A DNA stretch of 64,000 bases from Vombatus ursinus (GCF_900497805.2 NW_020954551.1:434001-498000), one strand, 5' to 3'; shown: positions 10,530 to 22,898, counted from the stretch's first letter. A program made the numbers and translations. The notes: generated by a model not told the origin, from the letters alone.

Positions 10530-11090
10530 TAGGAATCAGTTAATGAGTCAACAAGCATGTGTTCAATTCTTACCATGTGCCAGGCACTGTGCTAAGTGCT
10601 AGGCATACAAAGAAAAGTAAAACCATAAGCCCTTCCTTCAAGGAGCTCCCATTCTGATGTACATAGAAGATATTTACAGTATGGATGGAATACAATCTTC
10701 AGTGGAGAGCACTAGCAAGGGATTTGAGGCACAGGGTTTGCAGAAAGTGTGACTTAAGCTGAGTAAAGGAAGCCAGAGGAGCCAGGAGGAGGAGAGAGAA
10801 CATACCAGACATGGGGCAAAGACAGTCAGGAGAGAAGTTGTAAAGTGTGAGGAAAAGCGGGGAGGCCGTAGCATCACTGTATACGGAGGAGAGAGTAAGG
10901 TGTGAGAGCAGTAGAGAGTCATAGGAAGGGGCCAGGTGGTGAAGGGCATTAAAAGCCAGAGAGGATTTTATATTTTATCTGGAGGGTAGCAGGGAGCTTC
11001 TGGAGTTTATTGAACAAGGAGGGTGGCATGGTCACCACCTACACTCTAGAAAGAATACTGAGTGGACTGGGGAGAGACTTGAGGCAGGGA
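10530..11090 (-). repeat. L2 LINE 3' region, antisense
   Basis: The plus strand shows the complement of the L2 end: 'gtgccaggcactgtgctaagtgc', CCTTCCTTCAAGGAGCTCCC, AAAGGAAGCCAGAGGAGCCA, then 'atattttatctggagggtagcagggagc' and 'actggggagagacttgaggcaggg'. It is an old copy with the 3' end at about 10530. Confidence 0.85.
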
Positions 11091-11094
11091 GCTT

Positions 11095-11320
11095 GCCAGA
11101 GGCCGTTACACTAGGTCGGGGGTGAGGAAGATCTGGGTACAAGTTTTGCCTTTAAATCACTGTCTGTGGGACCCTGGGCAAGTCACTCAACTTCTTGGTG
11201 CCCCAGGCGCCTCTCTGATACTTTAAGTTACAAAGAAGGTGCTACTACATTGGTGGAGGGTGTTTTTCCTCACTGGGCATTGCTTGTGCCAGTGAAATCC
11301 CATTACATCTAGAGAAATGA
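11095..11320 (+). repeat. tRNA-derived SINE with 'TTGCAGAGAAGGTGC' 3' domain
   Basis: The head keeps 'ctgggtacaagttttgcc' and GGGACCCTGGGCAAGTCACT. The 3' half reads 'ggtgccccaggcgcctctctgatac', TTTAAGTTACAAAGAAGGTG and CAGTGAAATCCCATTACATC. The same 3' half recurs at 18268, 23825 and 51110, so it is a defined family in this genome. I do not know its accepted name for certain. Confidence 0.7.
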
Positions 11321-11404
11321 CATGCCCAAAGTTAGGGGGCACTGGACTGGCTGGTAACACCTCCCAGGGATAGCAAAGCAGGCAGACTTCCAACAGCAGA
11401 GAGT

Positions 11405-11780
11405 TTTCAAGAGCTGCCCTCCCTCCCTATTCCACATATGCTACCGTCTAGCCCCCTTCTCTGTGCTTTTGCCCTGACTGTCTCCCATGTTCAGAATGTG
11501 CTCTCTCCTCATCTCTGTCTCTTGGAATCATCCCTGGTTTCCTAGTAGACGTGGCTCAGTACCATGGAGGAGGCCTTTTTGGTCCCCCTCCCCAGCCACC
11601 GAAGCCTTCCTCTTTAAGGTTACCTTATGTCTAATCCACGTACATTTGGCACATGCCTATTCACATTCATATTCATGCCTTTCCCTTTGAGGACAAGAAT
11701 ACTTTTTCCTTTTTCTTTGAGTCCCCAGTGCCTGGCACATTGTAAGGGCTTAAGAAATGTTTGTTGATTGACTTGAAGAA
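11405..11780 (+). repeat. L2 LINE 3' end
   Basis: GTGCTTTTGCCCTGACTGTC, 'cagaatgtgctctctcctcatctctgtctc', 'gaagccttcctctttaagg' and the terminal block 'gtccccagtgcctggcac', TTAAGAAATGTTTGTTGATT. The AATAAA equivalent is mutated. Confidence 0.85.
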
Positions 11781-11874
11781 TTCATCAACCCACAGTTCAT
11801 CTCCCGATGAGCCTCTCTGAACTTAGCCAGCCTCGTCTCTGGAGTAGCATGCATATAATTCATCTCTGAACCTG

Positions 11875-12130
11875 TGATACCATAGTTTAATGAGATCATA
11901 TTTACAGAGCGTTGCAAACCTTAAGGCACTATGTTATTAATATTAATAATAATCGTTATTATTATTAATGTAACATACCTCCCAGAGTTGTCAGTATCAA
12001 ATGAGATAACATGGGCAAAGCACTTTGCAATCCTTAAATAGCTATATAAATGCAAGGTATTATTAATGTACAATATGTAAAGTACTATAGAAATGTCAGT
12101 TATAATTGTAGTTATTATCATTAAGAATAG
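11875..12130. repeat. Three successive CORE-SINE 3' tail segments
   Basis: 'gcgttgcaaaccttaaggcac' with ATT repeats, then 'acctcccagagttgtcagtatcaaatgagataac' with GCAAAGCACTTTGCAATCCT, then 'aaagtactatagaaatgtcag'. All resemble the tail of Ther-1/MIR SINEs that ends in (ATT)n. They may be three truncated insertions or a local duplication. Confidence 0.6.
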
Positions 12131-12469
12131 TGAGGACACGGATTTAATGTCATCTTCTCTTAGGTCTGCTGCTTTTTCATATTATGCTAAGCTTGGTCTG
12201 TAGGGATTTGAACATTAATCTAGTTCTAATATTTAGTGATAAAATATAAATATCATTCATTCATCTATTCATTCATTCTCTTCATTCTTCAGCCGTGCAT
12301 GTTGTGGAAAACTCTGATACGGGAGGGTCATTCAAACTCAGTTCCATTGACTAAATATGTTAAACTACCACCAGCACCTTGACCGCCATCTCCCCTCAGA
12401 ACCTGGCGGCAGCAGCTCAGGAATCTGAACCCAAGAGCCCTGGGAACAGGGACATTAAATAATGACACA

Positions 12470-12660
12470 TTATTTTCTGCTTTGCCCCCCACCCTCAGGG
12501 CCGTGGGACTTTTCCATCAGCCTTGCAGCTCAAGCCTTTCATGTGGGGTCTCCCCCTTTTGGATGCAGTCTCCCTGTGAGCAGGGACCATCTAACTTTTC
12601 TCTGTGTATACCAATCCTTAGCCCATTGCTTTGTATATAATAAGCCCTTGATAAATGTAT
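12470..12660 (+). repeat. L2 LINE 3' end
   Basis: 'gtctccctgtgagcagggacc', ACCAATCCTTAGCCCATTGC and AATAAGCCCTTGATAAATGT make up the L2 terminal block. It abuts an L2 copy in the opposite orientation. Confidence 0.7.
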
Positions 12661-12661
12661 C

Positions 12662-12905
12662 CTGTTTCTTATTTGTACAATGCACCATGCTAGGCACTAG
12701 GGATGCAGAGATGAAAATGAAACAAAAACAATGTGTCCTCATGAACCTTCCGTTGAGGTGTGAAGAGGGAGGCAAGAGGAGGCTTGAGCACAGACCTCTC
12801 AGTACATGATGATTTGGGGAGGGAGAAGACTTTAGGTAGAATGTTGCAATAGAGCTGAGCCTTGGGGGCAAGCTGGGAATACAGAGACAGGTGAGGCAGA
12901 AGTGC
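12662..12905 (-). repeat. L2 LINE 3' end, antisense
   Basis: 'caatgcaccatgctaggcactagggatgcag', CCTCATGAACCTTCCGTTGA and 'agagctgagccttgggggcaagctggg' are the complement of the L2 3' region. Its 3' end meets the 3' end of the plus-strand L2 at 12470-12660, an inverted tail-to-tail pair. Confidence 0.75.
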
Positions 12906-12934
12906 CTCGTTTTCAGACTTGCAATTTTCTCATA

Positions 12935-13198
12935 TTGAGTTCAGTTCAGTCATTTTTCACTTGTGTCTGACTCTTCGTGACCCAGTTTGAGGTTTGCATG
13001 GCAAAGATACTGGAGTGGTTTGCCATTTCCTTTTCCAGCTCATTTTACAGATGAGGAAACTGAGGCAAACAGGGTCAAGTGACTTGCCCAGGATCACACA
13101 GCTAGCAAGTGTGTACTGCTAGATTTGAACTCAGGAAGATGAGTTTCACCTGACTCAAGACCTAGCACTCTATCCACTGAGCTACCTAGCTGCCCCAT
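12935..13198 (-). mobile_element. Mar-1 CORE-SINE, full length
   Basis: The complement of all Mar-1 parts is present: Bov-B-like tail ('ttgtgtctgactcttcgtgaccc'), 'atactggagtggtttgccatttcc', CORE ('attttacagatgaggaaactgaggc'), 'aagtgacttgcccaggatcacac' and the tRNA head ending 'gagctacctagctgcccc'. The best preserved Mar-1 here, about 260 bp. No clear target duplication. Confidence 0.9.
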
Positions 13199-13199
13199 C

Positions 13200-16100
13200 T
13201 TAGACCATTCAGACTTCCTAATTCCAGCCATGTAGCTCGTTGGGTGATGGAGCTATTGGATTAAAATTTATTAAATATCAATGGAAACAGAAGGCAGTGG
13301 GCTTGATTTTGCTGGGGTCACCAGACAATCTGTGTGGGCTGCTTTGACAATGTTAAGTGAGGTGCCCTCTTCCCAGGTGGCTGCTTGTTAGGTGTCAGGC
13401 TAGGCCCTAGCAAATCCACTTCCTGTGTCTCTCCATTGTGTTCAGCTGGAGAATAGTCATGCGGATGAGCCTCTGGAATATGAGACAGCAAGCCTTGGAA
13501 GAGAAATAGGTATTGCTGCAAACTCTTTCCCTTCTCTCTTTAGGGCTGTTGCCTGTGTCCCACACGTCAGAGATTTTGTTCATATACACTGGTGTTTCTC
13601 CTATTTCTGGGATATCCATTGTGCCATAGTGAACGCAAATGTACGGCCTTGTTTTCATGTGCGTGACAAGCATAATCATTTCTGTGCTTTATCAATATAC
13701 TAGACCAGAAATACATACGCAGCCAAATTCCATCTTTCTTAGTTTTCTTTTTCTTTCTCATATTTGTTGAATGCTCTCTGTTTAGCTGAACCTTATTTTT
13801 TTTCTCAATGATTATGTCAAAAAGTAATTTTCTTATTTGCAATAATTGCTTTGGTGTCTTTCTGGATGAGGAAAGATGCTTTGTGATTAAAAGCAAATAC
13901 CACAAAAATACACCATCAGGGTGGGGTCTGGTAATAACTGTGTGCTAGAGTGTTGATCAGGGAAAAATGCAATTTCAGTACGAGGCCATCCAATACTCAA
14001 AAAGGGGAAAACAGGATTGAAGCCAATTTTGGCCTCCTGTGTGCTCTATTTTCACAGAATTGTTAGGACTTAGTATTTGGTGTTGTTTTATTGTGATGGT
14101 GAATAAAAAGAGAGTAAATCATCTACTGTAAATGGGTAAGTGTATGCCTTTTTTGCATACTTAATAACAAACAATTCCAGAAATATTTGGAATATGTCAA
14201 GATAATGAAGTAATTAGGTTTGAGGAGGAACTTACATTCAATAATAGAGGTATGTAATCAACCTCAAATCCACAAACCAAACATTGGAATACCCCGTTAA
14301 CCTCCCAAGATGTGACTGTTTGGATAATTCCATGGCTCTTTAGCTAAAGACTTCCCATTTTGTCATAATGACCAACCCATTTTTCCTACTAAAGAGAGTA
14401 GACATGGGGCTGGAGCCCAAGAATGTGGAACTATGGAGTGTAAGCTGTTAACTTTGATTTAAAGGTTTAGGTCCCTCATAAATGGAGGTAACTTGTAGTG
14501 GGGATTCTCTCATCCTTTATTAGAAGTTAATTAGTGTCAAAAGAAAAAAATATGTCTTTAATTAAAGTTTCTTTTTTAAGGTGTCAGTTGAATGGCCGAG
14601 ATAATGAATTTTCTTTCGTTCTTCCTTGTGAAAGAAGGCAGACCATTCTAGGGAGAGAAGGAAATACGGCAGTGTCCTTTGCTAGGGCCACTTGACGTAG
14701 CACAAGCAGACCTGGGGGACGAAAATCCTTTTCCTGTAAAAACTTGCCTAGACTCATTTCTGTTAGGCCAAGACAAATAGTCACCATTGAGTTGTGATTG
14801 GTGCTTTTCTCTTGCTTTGTTTTTAATGTGACTTTTGTGGTTCTTTATTTTTCTTGTTAAAAAAGGGAAAATCTGACCCAGAACCAGAACCATCTCACTC
14901 ATTTCCTCTCCTCCCATAGAAGCATTTGATTTTCGTGCCTTATTTTGGTCATTGTTTTTACAATCAAAAATAGGCATTTGGGGATTTCCAGTTGCTCTCC
15001 CACACAAGCCACTGAACAGCAATTATAGGCCCCAAGCATCCAATGGCAGAGAATCGTTATGCCTCAGTTAACCTAATGGCAAAACATACACTGCATTAAG
15101 CATTGTTCCAGCTCAAAATGGAAAAGAAACAAAAACACATGTGTGTAGTATTGTTATTTACATCATTTGTGTTTGCCTGTGGTAAGTAGATCCCAATTTC
15201 CACAAGTTCTGAGCATGATTCAGAAAGAATCAGTCCTATCCTTAAGTTGCATCAAGGGCTGGAACATCCATAACTTGGCTGGGCAGGCAGTTATAGGTAC
15301 TCTGGTTGAGCATGCTTAGCCATAGGTGGGCCCCAAACCTCTTCTAAGACTGAACCTTTGGAGAGAGATTAAGATTTATCCTTTTGCCCTTTCCATTGGC
15401 TTTGAGGGCCTCTGGGGATATTGTTTACACAGTAGATCTGCTCTCTTGAAAGTCCCCTGTCTGACATGCTGGTTAATGATCAACACAACCAATTATGTTT
15501 GTAAACCTGGCATTATTGCTGGTATCTTAAATATTTTCAAGAGACACAGCAGGAAGTAGGAGTCAAGGAGAATTAGATTATTCACTTAGTTTGTTCTTGT
15601 TAAGAAAAGTCAGTGTCTCTACAAAGCTAGTGGTTTAATTAGTGTTGACTGACAGACCTTTTGGGATGGGACAAATAGCTTCCCTTCTCTGGCCCTTTCC
15701 ATGGGGATGCAGATTTTTGAGACTTTCCCGGGATGGAAATACTTATACATGTGGACTAAAGTTGCTGTAATTAGGTAGCCAACTTCAATGTCCTACTTTA
15801 AAGGGAGAAAATGCTCATAACAGTTCATTTTTTGATGGGAATGATATTGCTGTGCTTTGTTTCACTTAAAAAGACCTTTCCAAGAATACTGTCTTCTGTT
15901 CCCTTCATATTCCCAGTACCTCCACATAGGCAGAATTTATCATTACTTCTTGGATTCTAAGATTATTCAAAAGGCATATATTTCTTAGTATAAATAGAAG
16001 CATTTACATTTTCCTTAGCCAGCTGGTAAAATTGTAGTATGGGTCAATTAGTCTGGGAATGTGAAAGATTCATGTGTGGGAAAAATTGGGACTTTTGTGT

Positions 16101-17960
16101 TTGAAAGGAATGTTATGTTATATTACCCTCAACCAGATCAACCACACTAGAAATTTTTTTGTGAAAATTGGTTTCCTAGTTAGTTATTTTTATCCCTTTT
16201 TAAAGAATGATATAAATTTCTCTCACATTTATTAAACATTTGTAGATCAATGCAATGCCAGAGGTTAAGTTTCTTATCACAGTAATCCAGTAAATGGCAG
16301 AGTTAGAAAGAGACTGGGAGGGTTTTGATTTCTTAGTTCTGTCTGCTCTAAGAAAATTAGGTACTTCTCTCCTGGGCTGAACACATGGAATGATTTGAGA
16401 AGGTGGGTGTTCTGTTGGCTTATTTGATGGAAACATACTTATTTTACCTTATAATATTCCTTGCAAAGACTTCTGGATTTGGTTAATCTTTTTGTTAACT
16501 GTTTACTCAAGAGCAAATAGTAAAAATAGCTGGTGAATGCATTGAAAACACTGTAAACTTGATTTAGAGGTTGGATATGTCTGTCTCTTTCATCTCTTTG
16601 CATAATTCTTAGAGAAGAAAGTATGCTTTATTGTGTCATAGTTTAATTACTTATTCATTTAAATAGTTTTTCTTCCTCTTCCATAATTGTGTATGATGTT
16701 ATTAACACATAAATTAGTCTTGCACGTATTTTTCTAGCCCACTCTAACAACTGGTGCCACTGGATCCCAGGGTTTGAAATTGTGTTTGTGTGAAGCAGCT
16801 GGGTGTCCATTTTGCTTTGTGCAAAATGTGAATGCTCCCTCTCTCTCATCTTTGCTTTTTAGGGCTTATTTTAAATACCTAAGATAAGTAGCAAGAAACT
16901 AAGGATTGTAGCTAATTGTCTAGAACATGGGATTGGAATGCCAATCCTGGCAGAAGCAAAATGAATTACAGTGAATTTGGCATGGGACATAAAAGGAAGT
17001 GGTCAGTTTGAGTGACCCTTCCCTGGCCTGTTGACAGGTGTTAGCCTAAGGGGAGACCACTCCTTGTACTCCTTTGCAAGTGTTATGGAAGAGCAGTTTA
17101 TTGGAACACGAGGGCATTTCTAAAGCTCCTAGCCCCAAGACATGAATGATGTCAAGCCTTCCCCAAGTGCTTTGTGTTGAGGGAGCGGTTGCTTGTCACA
17201 GTGGACGAGATTGGGTGGAAGAAAGTCCAGCTCCCTGCTTCTTTCCTTGCTGATAGGGCCTCATGAATGGCCTTTCCACCTTTGATTGGCAGCCCATTGT
17301 CCTTGTCATTAATGAAATTGCTCCTTAACCCAGTGCCTTTGAAGGATACAGCTTTTGTGAAGTCGGGCAGGCTACTCAGCTGTTCCCTTTTCTTTCATGA
17401 GCTGTAGTACGCTCATTAAAACAGCGGGAATGAAGTTGTGGGATCAAGAACATGGCTGTTAAAATAGTCATTAAAATGGCTTTTAATGCCAAGAAGAGAA
17501 ACGGGAGAAGAGCTCTCCAAGAAGACAGCACCAATGCCTCCCCTTTTCCTCCCAGCCCCACTCCCCATCCCCCAGCCTTTTCTTCACACCAAAGGACATA
17601 GGTACTTTTAAGCTGTCTTTGGTTCTAATCTGTTGGGCGACATTGTTGTCTCAGTCTGAGAGTTTTCTCCAGTTTATTATGATTGTTTTAACATCTCCTG
17701 CTGACCCCATTGTCAAGTAGGAACAAAGAATTTAGAAGATATTTGAAAGAACCGAGTTGCCCAAGTGGGAATGGTTAGTTTATTAAGACATAGGATTGAA
17801 ACCCTGCTTCCAGTGGTTTCTGAGCTTAGAGTTTACCGAATGCCATCTCTAAATTTCCCTTGCCCTTTAGGCTGGTTTTAAAAGCTAAACCTTATGTGGT
17901 GTGCATAATAAATGAAATAATCTGATCGGGATTGTTTGCACTTAAAGGATGTATTGTTAA
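13200..17960. other. Repeat-poor block, candidate regulatory desert
   Basis: About 4.7 kb in which I recognise almost no repeat, only a weak MIR-like trace at about 16230-16350 on the minus strand. The rest of the window averages a repeat every few hundred bases. The block is AT-rich without microsatellites, with several TAATTA-type and AT-hook-like words (for example GATAATGAAGTAATTAGG near 14198). Open frames up to 124 codons occur on both strands and overlap. None shows a protein family. I infer non-coding sequence kept free of insertions. Confidence 0.45.
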
Positions 17961-17964
17961 CACC

Positions 17965-18165
17965 AAATGTGCTTGGCTTAGAAGCTGGACAGTGGGTTCA
18001 GTCTTTGTCACTTAGTCATCAGATGACTTTGGGAAAGCCACTTAGCTTCATCTATTAAATAGGAAACATCTTGTTTATACTTCCCACTTAAACAGGATTC
18101 CTGTAAGGATAGCACTTTGTTGGCCGACCATCAGGGCATGTGAAAGGGAGTTACTATCATCGATA
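17965..18165 (+). repeat. MIR SINE
   Basis: 'agaagctggacagtgggttcag', 'gatgactttgggaaagccacttagc', TTCATCTATTAAATAGGAAA and 'caggattcctgtaagg' follow the MIR order head, CORE and tail. Diverged, old. Confidence 0.65.
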
Positions 18166-18267
18166 CACAATATAAAGTGCTTTCGAGTTCGTGAGTTTTG
18201 TTATTTTGTTGCTCTTTGTGTATTTGTTTATATTGTATAGATGTATACTTGTATCAACGTTACTGAG

Positions 18268-18460
18268 AGCTGGCATAGTATAATCTCTAGAGAGTGGCCC
18301 TTGGAGCGTGGTCATCCTGGCTTAGGTCCCATCTCTGACACAAACTAGCTGTGTGACCCTGGTAACCAGGCATGAATGTCCCAGTGCCTTGGCAGCTCAC
18401 TGTGCTTAAGGAAGCTCCTCACCGAGAGCTCTCTACACTGGTGAAATAGCATGCCTAGTC
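18268..18460 (+). repeat. tRNA-derived SINE with 'TTGCAGAGAAGGTGC'-type 3' domain
   Basis: 'ctggcttaggtcccatctctgac', ACAAACTAGCTGTGTGACCC, then 'cagtgccttggcagctcactgtgcttaagg' and CACTGGTGAAATAGCATGCC. Same family as at 11095 and 51110, further diverged. Confidence 0.65.
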
Positions 18461-18599
18461 AAAAAATAGTATTAGGATTCGTATTCTGACCACTTCTAAC
18501 ATCCTTCAGGCTGTTCTGGTGCCTTACTTGTGTCTTACTGCTGATACGGACTGATGAGGACTTCGCTGATTGCTCCCAGGCGTCTCTGGTCCCTTCCTC

Positions 18600-18785
18600 A
18601 TCCTAGCTAAAATGAATTTATATTTACTTTGTATAGTCTTAAATATGTTCATGCTGTTTCTTCCAGAAGAATATAAGTTCTTTGAGAACAGGGATGATTT
18701 ATTTTTTGTTTCAGTATTTCCAGTACCTAGCCTAGTGCCTTATACATAGTAGGTGCTTAATAAAGACTTGTTGAATAAATGAATG
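18600..18785 (+). repeat. L2 LINE 3' end
   Basis: 'agaatataagttctttgagaacagggatg', 'ccagtacctagcctagtgcc', ATAGTAGGTGCTTAATAAAG and TTGTTGAATAAATGAATGAG form a well-preserved L2 terminus with its tandem end repeat. Confidence 0.88.
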
Positions 18786-18814
18786 AGTGGTTGAGAATTA
18801 ATTCTAATTGATAC

Positions 18815-19015
18815 ATTTTTATTGATATCTTCTGTTTTTATTTCACCTAACTGTTCCCCTGTATCCCTCCACCACCCTCTGTCCACTCCAAGGAAGCCAT
18901 TCCATATCACAAAGAGCATTTTTTAGTGATAAAAGAAAAAGAGGAAGAAAAACCCAGCAAAACTGATCAATAAACTGAAAAAATTCTGAAAATATATGTA
19001 GTGTTTCCTACCCTC
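18815..19015 (-). repeat. L1 3' UTR fragment, antisense
   Basis: ATTTTTATTGATATCTTCTG at the left end is the complement of an L1 tail. 'tgtatccctccaccaccc', AGGAAGCCATTCCATATCAC and 'aaaacccagcaaaactgatc' follow the 3' UTR of the older marsupial L1 type seen at 27345 and 59465. Confidence 0.6.
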
Positions 19016-19019
19016 TAGT

Positions 19020-20335
19020 ATCACTTTTAAGTAATTTAAATAGTTTTCCTAATCAAATATGAAATATTTTCCTTTACCAATATGGTATAACCCTTTACTA
19101 ACACTAGCAATGAGTGATGGAAATAGTAATTGCTTATGAGTTATCGGACATATACCATATTCTCTTTGTAGAGGAGAGAAAATCAGGGAATCAGAATTTA
19201 GAAGCAGAAGGCATTGGAAATAATTTTATCTAACTCTAAATGAAAAAGTATATGAAAATTTGTGTAGTGATGACCCATATATAAAAATATATTATGTATA
19301 CATATACATAATACACATATACAAATAGAAATCCATGAGAAAGTCTTACATATTTAAGTTCCATGACCAATATTTTTTTTCTCATGACATGAAGGATGTT
19401 GTTTCCCCAAGATCATTTCTAAAAGGTCCTTCCTGTGCCTGTAGTTCTTGGCTTGCTGTGAAAACTTTTCTTTGGCTTCCTAATCCAACCGCCTGACTTG
19501 TCAGTTAAAAACCACCCTCCACCCCAAATTAGGGACTGCTGAGCATTCATCAAAAATCATCCCCCTAAAACAACCACCTTTCAGTTTCCTCCCTCACACT
19601 GACACCATAGTGTTCCATGTGTAAATATCACACTCATTGTTTAGGTTATGTTGACGGATGACCAGTTTATTCTTGAAAATATCCTTAATACATTCCTTTA
19701 ATGCATTCTCTTTATTTTAAAAACAAAACAATAACAAAACAACAGTGTTTCCCTCCCGAGAGTTTGTTAACATTGCTCTCCTACAAAATACTGACTTTTC
19801 TGGGTGACTCAGTTAAAAATGCTGCCCCTGATTTCAGTAGCCCCAAAATATCTTCTGGAGCCTTTCACTTCCATCAACCATTTCAGCAAGGAACACACCG
19901 TGTTTAATCTGAAGACAAAACAACCTGACCAGATAGAATGCGTGGTGGTTTCCTTTCCCCCTTCGTTATTAACATTAAGAGAAAAGGTTTGTTCTAAAAG
20001 ATGCCAGATAGAATTTATCCCATTGGGCCGAGTTCCAGCAGTGTTCTTCTCTTCCCTGGAGTCATTCAGGAGTCATTTCCTTCAAGGTCGGTGCAGGTTG
20101 CAGAGGGACAGGTTATAAAGAAACCTAAGGTCTTCAGTGCCACATAGAAATAACATGGAAACAGCAAAGGACATACCATTTCTAGACATTCTCAGAAGAA
20201 AATTGAAATTTTCCCTAAAGACAATGAAGAACCTATAGAGGTCTAATGAAATTTTAAAAGATTTTGCGTTTAGATAATTAGTTGCTCATGTTTTTATTAT
20301 AAACAAAAGTAGACAAGATACTTACCTACTAGATG
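19020..20335. other. Unassigned AT-rich stretch
   Basis: Contains a TATA/CATA-rich patch at 19270-19330. The remainder looks unique. The 104-codon plus frame at 19804-20118 has no recognisable family. I see no RNA gene. Confidence 0.35.
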
Positions 20336-20339
20336 TCCT

Positions 20340-21000
20340 TTTTTTCCCCAACCTTCTTTAATAACATCCTTAGAATATAGTTTCAGTAGCAAGAATCCTT
20401 TTGTCAAAATGTATGATTAATTTTTGTAACTCTTAGCTTTCTTTTCAAAAAGGGTGCCCTAATTTATAGTTTTACCAACAATGTAATAATGTACCTATTT
20501 CTACACAGCTCAGCCAACGTGAGATTTAATTGTTTTAATTTTTTTTAACTAATATGTTATATAGAAGATGTTACTTCTAGATTGTTTAAAGTTTGAATAA
20601 CTTTTCAAGTAGTTACTGAGAATGGTACCAGGACATATGTGCATAATTAATAGTTTCTAACTAATTTATTGAGATAAAAAATTATCTGTTCATATTCTTT
20701 GACCATTCACATATTGTGTAGTGGACTTTATTGTTATAAATAAATTCCTCATAGGTTCTAAATGTCAGAATTTTTATCAGCTATGGTTAGAACAAAGATT
20801 TGTTATTTGATCTCTTTTTATTTTTGATGCTTTTTTTTGCAAAATAATTTTCTTTTTGTAAAGCTTTTATAAAGCTTGACTTTGATTCCTAAATGATTTC
20901 TTCCAATGTTTTGATAAAATATTCTTCCTTTCCACATAGATAGAAATGTAGAAAAAATTGTCAACCTGAAATTTATTGTAGTATATGGTATAAGATTTCA
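20340..21000 (-). repeat. L1 ORF2 3' fragment, antisense, old
   Basis: The plus strand shows complements of ORF2 landmarks: TTTACCAACAATGTAATAAT, 'ttatctgttcatattctttgaccattc', TCAGAATTTTTATCAGCTAT, 'gatttgttatttgatctc', and the final 'ttgataaaatattcttcctttccacatagat'. Heavily diverged and AT-biased. Confidence 0.7.
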
Positions 21001-21379
21001 GCAACAGACTATATATGCAATCCAGAGACCAGCCTAATTATGTACCTAGAAGCTGAATTTGTAGGCTGGCCATTAGGTGATCAATTCTTTGACCATAAAA
21101 CAAACAAAATTAGAAAATGTTCCTAAGTACTATGTTACTTTCTTCTGCTTCCAATGATCAGTTCATGGAGTGGCAGAAAAGCAAGGGAGAGAGCCCTGAG
21201 ATACTTTAATGGTTAGTGTGGTTGAATTGAATTGCACTTTCTGGCCATCAGCCAGTGAGTTGATGACTGTGCCCCATCTCACCAGCTCCATTCAAGAAAC
21301 ATCAGTGGACTCAATGACAATCTGCAAGTGTCTGATTTCCACTCTATCTTTTAAGGAATTCTGGAGTTCCTGGTGGAGT

Positions 21380-21720
21380 AGAATGAGAGGGCTTTCCCTT
21401 TTCCCCCAGCCAGGCCTTTCTTCTGCCCTTGCAGAAAGTGTAATGGGTTGTGGGGGCCCCATCTCAGTACGCTCAGTGGCAATCCAGCTGATAGGAAGAA
21501 CAGTTCATGGTCTCACCAGAGAGATGTCAAGGACCTGAAAGAGTTGGTTTTATTGCAAACCTGAGGGAGGGAAACACAGCACTTCGTGAGACCCTCAATC
21601 ATTGTGTGTCATAGCACTAAAGACTAACTTAAGCAAAGGCCTCTCTGTCAAGAGAGATGAGGAGTATACACCCACATTTGGGGTACGGGATGAGGAAATA
21701 TAGATATTCTATGAAAAACT
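21380..21720 (-). repeat. Possible solitary LTR fossil
   Basis: On the minus strand a TGTGTTTCCCTCCCTCAGG stretch leads to GCAATAAAACC at about 21563, then 'ctctttcaggtccttgac' and a GC-rich block. An AATAAA set before such a downstream block is how an R-U5 region looks. I cannot see internal retroviral genes, and the ends are uncertain. Family unknown; it is old and decayed. Confidence 0.35.
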
Positions 21721-22404
21721 TGGCCAAATCCTCTAAGCCAAGTTAACATATACCTTTCATACTCTGCCTTCAATGTGAAGAAAGACAAGAGAAGGCTGGC
21801 AAAAAACATTGAAATGTGTTAGAACATTGGGTTTAGGATTAAGGAATGAAAGGGGCCATGAAGACTGCTAGAGTTCTTTATGCCCACGTATCATGAATTT
21901 TACTAGGAATTGAATTCAAACTAATTATCCAATAGGTGGCAGACTCCCTTCTCTCTCCCCTCCTCCAGCCCTTCGGTTTTCCATGATTTTCGAGAGATAA
22001 TGACCAGTGACTTTGGTCCCCAGTGTTGTTCTTTGGGAGCTGGTGATTTGAAAGCACCGAGGGCAGCTAGGTGTTTTCTTACCATCTCCCCTCCTTTTCC
22101 TGTGTTTCACCTTCCCGTCAGCCACTTGAGTTCTGCCCTTTACAATTCAAAGATCATTTTTCTTGACAGAGAAATCAAAGCAAATAGTCGAATAGTTCCA
22201 TCTTTCCTCTCTCTGTGGTCATCGCTGACCTCTGCGTCACACACAGTGACCTCATCTCTTCTTTGATCCTGTTTTCCCCAATGTAACTCTTAAAAACCCA
22301 CATGATTTGTTTGCAGCATTCCTTGCCGCTTTCAGCTCATTCTGAACTTGGACTGCCCTAGTATTAATCTTATAACACTGTACCGTGCTTCTGGCTTCCG
22401 TCCT

Positions 22405-22640
22405 CCTGTTTTTGAGGCTCGGTGGCTAGAGCAGTGGACCTGGAATGACCTCCTCGCTGTGTGACCCTGGGCAAGTCACTTAACCTCTGTCTGCTTCAGT
22501 TTCCCCATCTGTAAAATAGGGATACTAATGACTCCTGCCTCCCAGGGTTATTGTGAGTGTGAAAGGACATTTGTAGTGCACTTAGCAAACCTTTAAGATT
22601 AAATGCTAGCTATTAGTATTGTTAGCTATTATTATTTCAT
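22405..22640 (+). repeat. Ther-1/MIR SINE, near full length
   Basis: 'gctagagcagtggacctgg' head, TGTGTGACCCTGGGCAAGTC, CTCAGTTTCC-like 'gcttcagtttccccatctgtaaaatag', 'cctcccagggttattgtgag' and a tail with ATTAAATGCTAGCTATTAGT ending in an ATT run. All CORE-SINE parts are in order. Confidence 0.88.
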
Positions 22641-22898
22641 ATATTTTGATTTATTAAAAATTGTGAATATTTTACTATATATCTTATACAAGTTAAAGGA
22701 AAGATAGATCTGAAAATACATGACAGTAAATGTATAATTCATTTAAGATAATTTTAATTGTGTATCAGGAATGGAAATTGTTCAATATTTTAATATTAAT
22801 GTTTATAACATAATTCACTTTTAGCTGTGACCTAGGAATGATGGTGATCTTTACCTTATTTCCATTAAACTTTCCGAAAAGTGTACCTAAAAGAAAGT
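22640..22898. other. AT-rich unassigned stretch
   Basis: About 260 bp, strongly AT-rich, between a SINE and a MITE. No family recognised. Confidence 0.3.

Noticed and set aside
18740-18780. AATAAA as a gene poly(A) signal
   Set aside because: It is part of the L2 terminus, as are most AATAAA words in this window.
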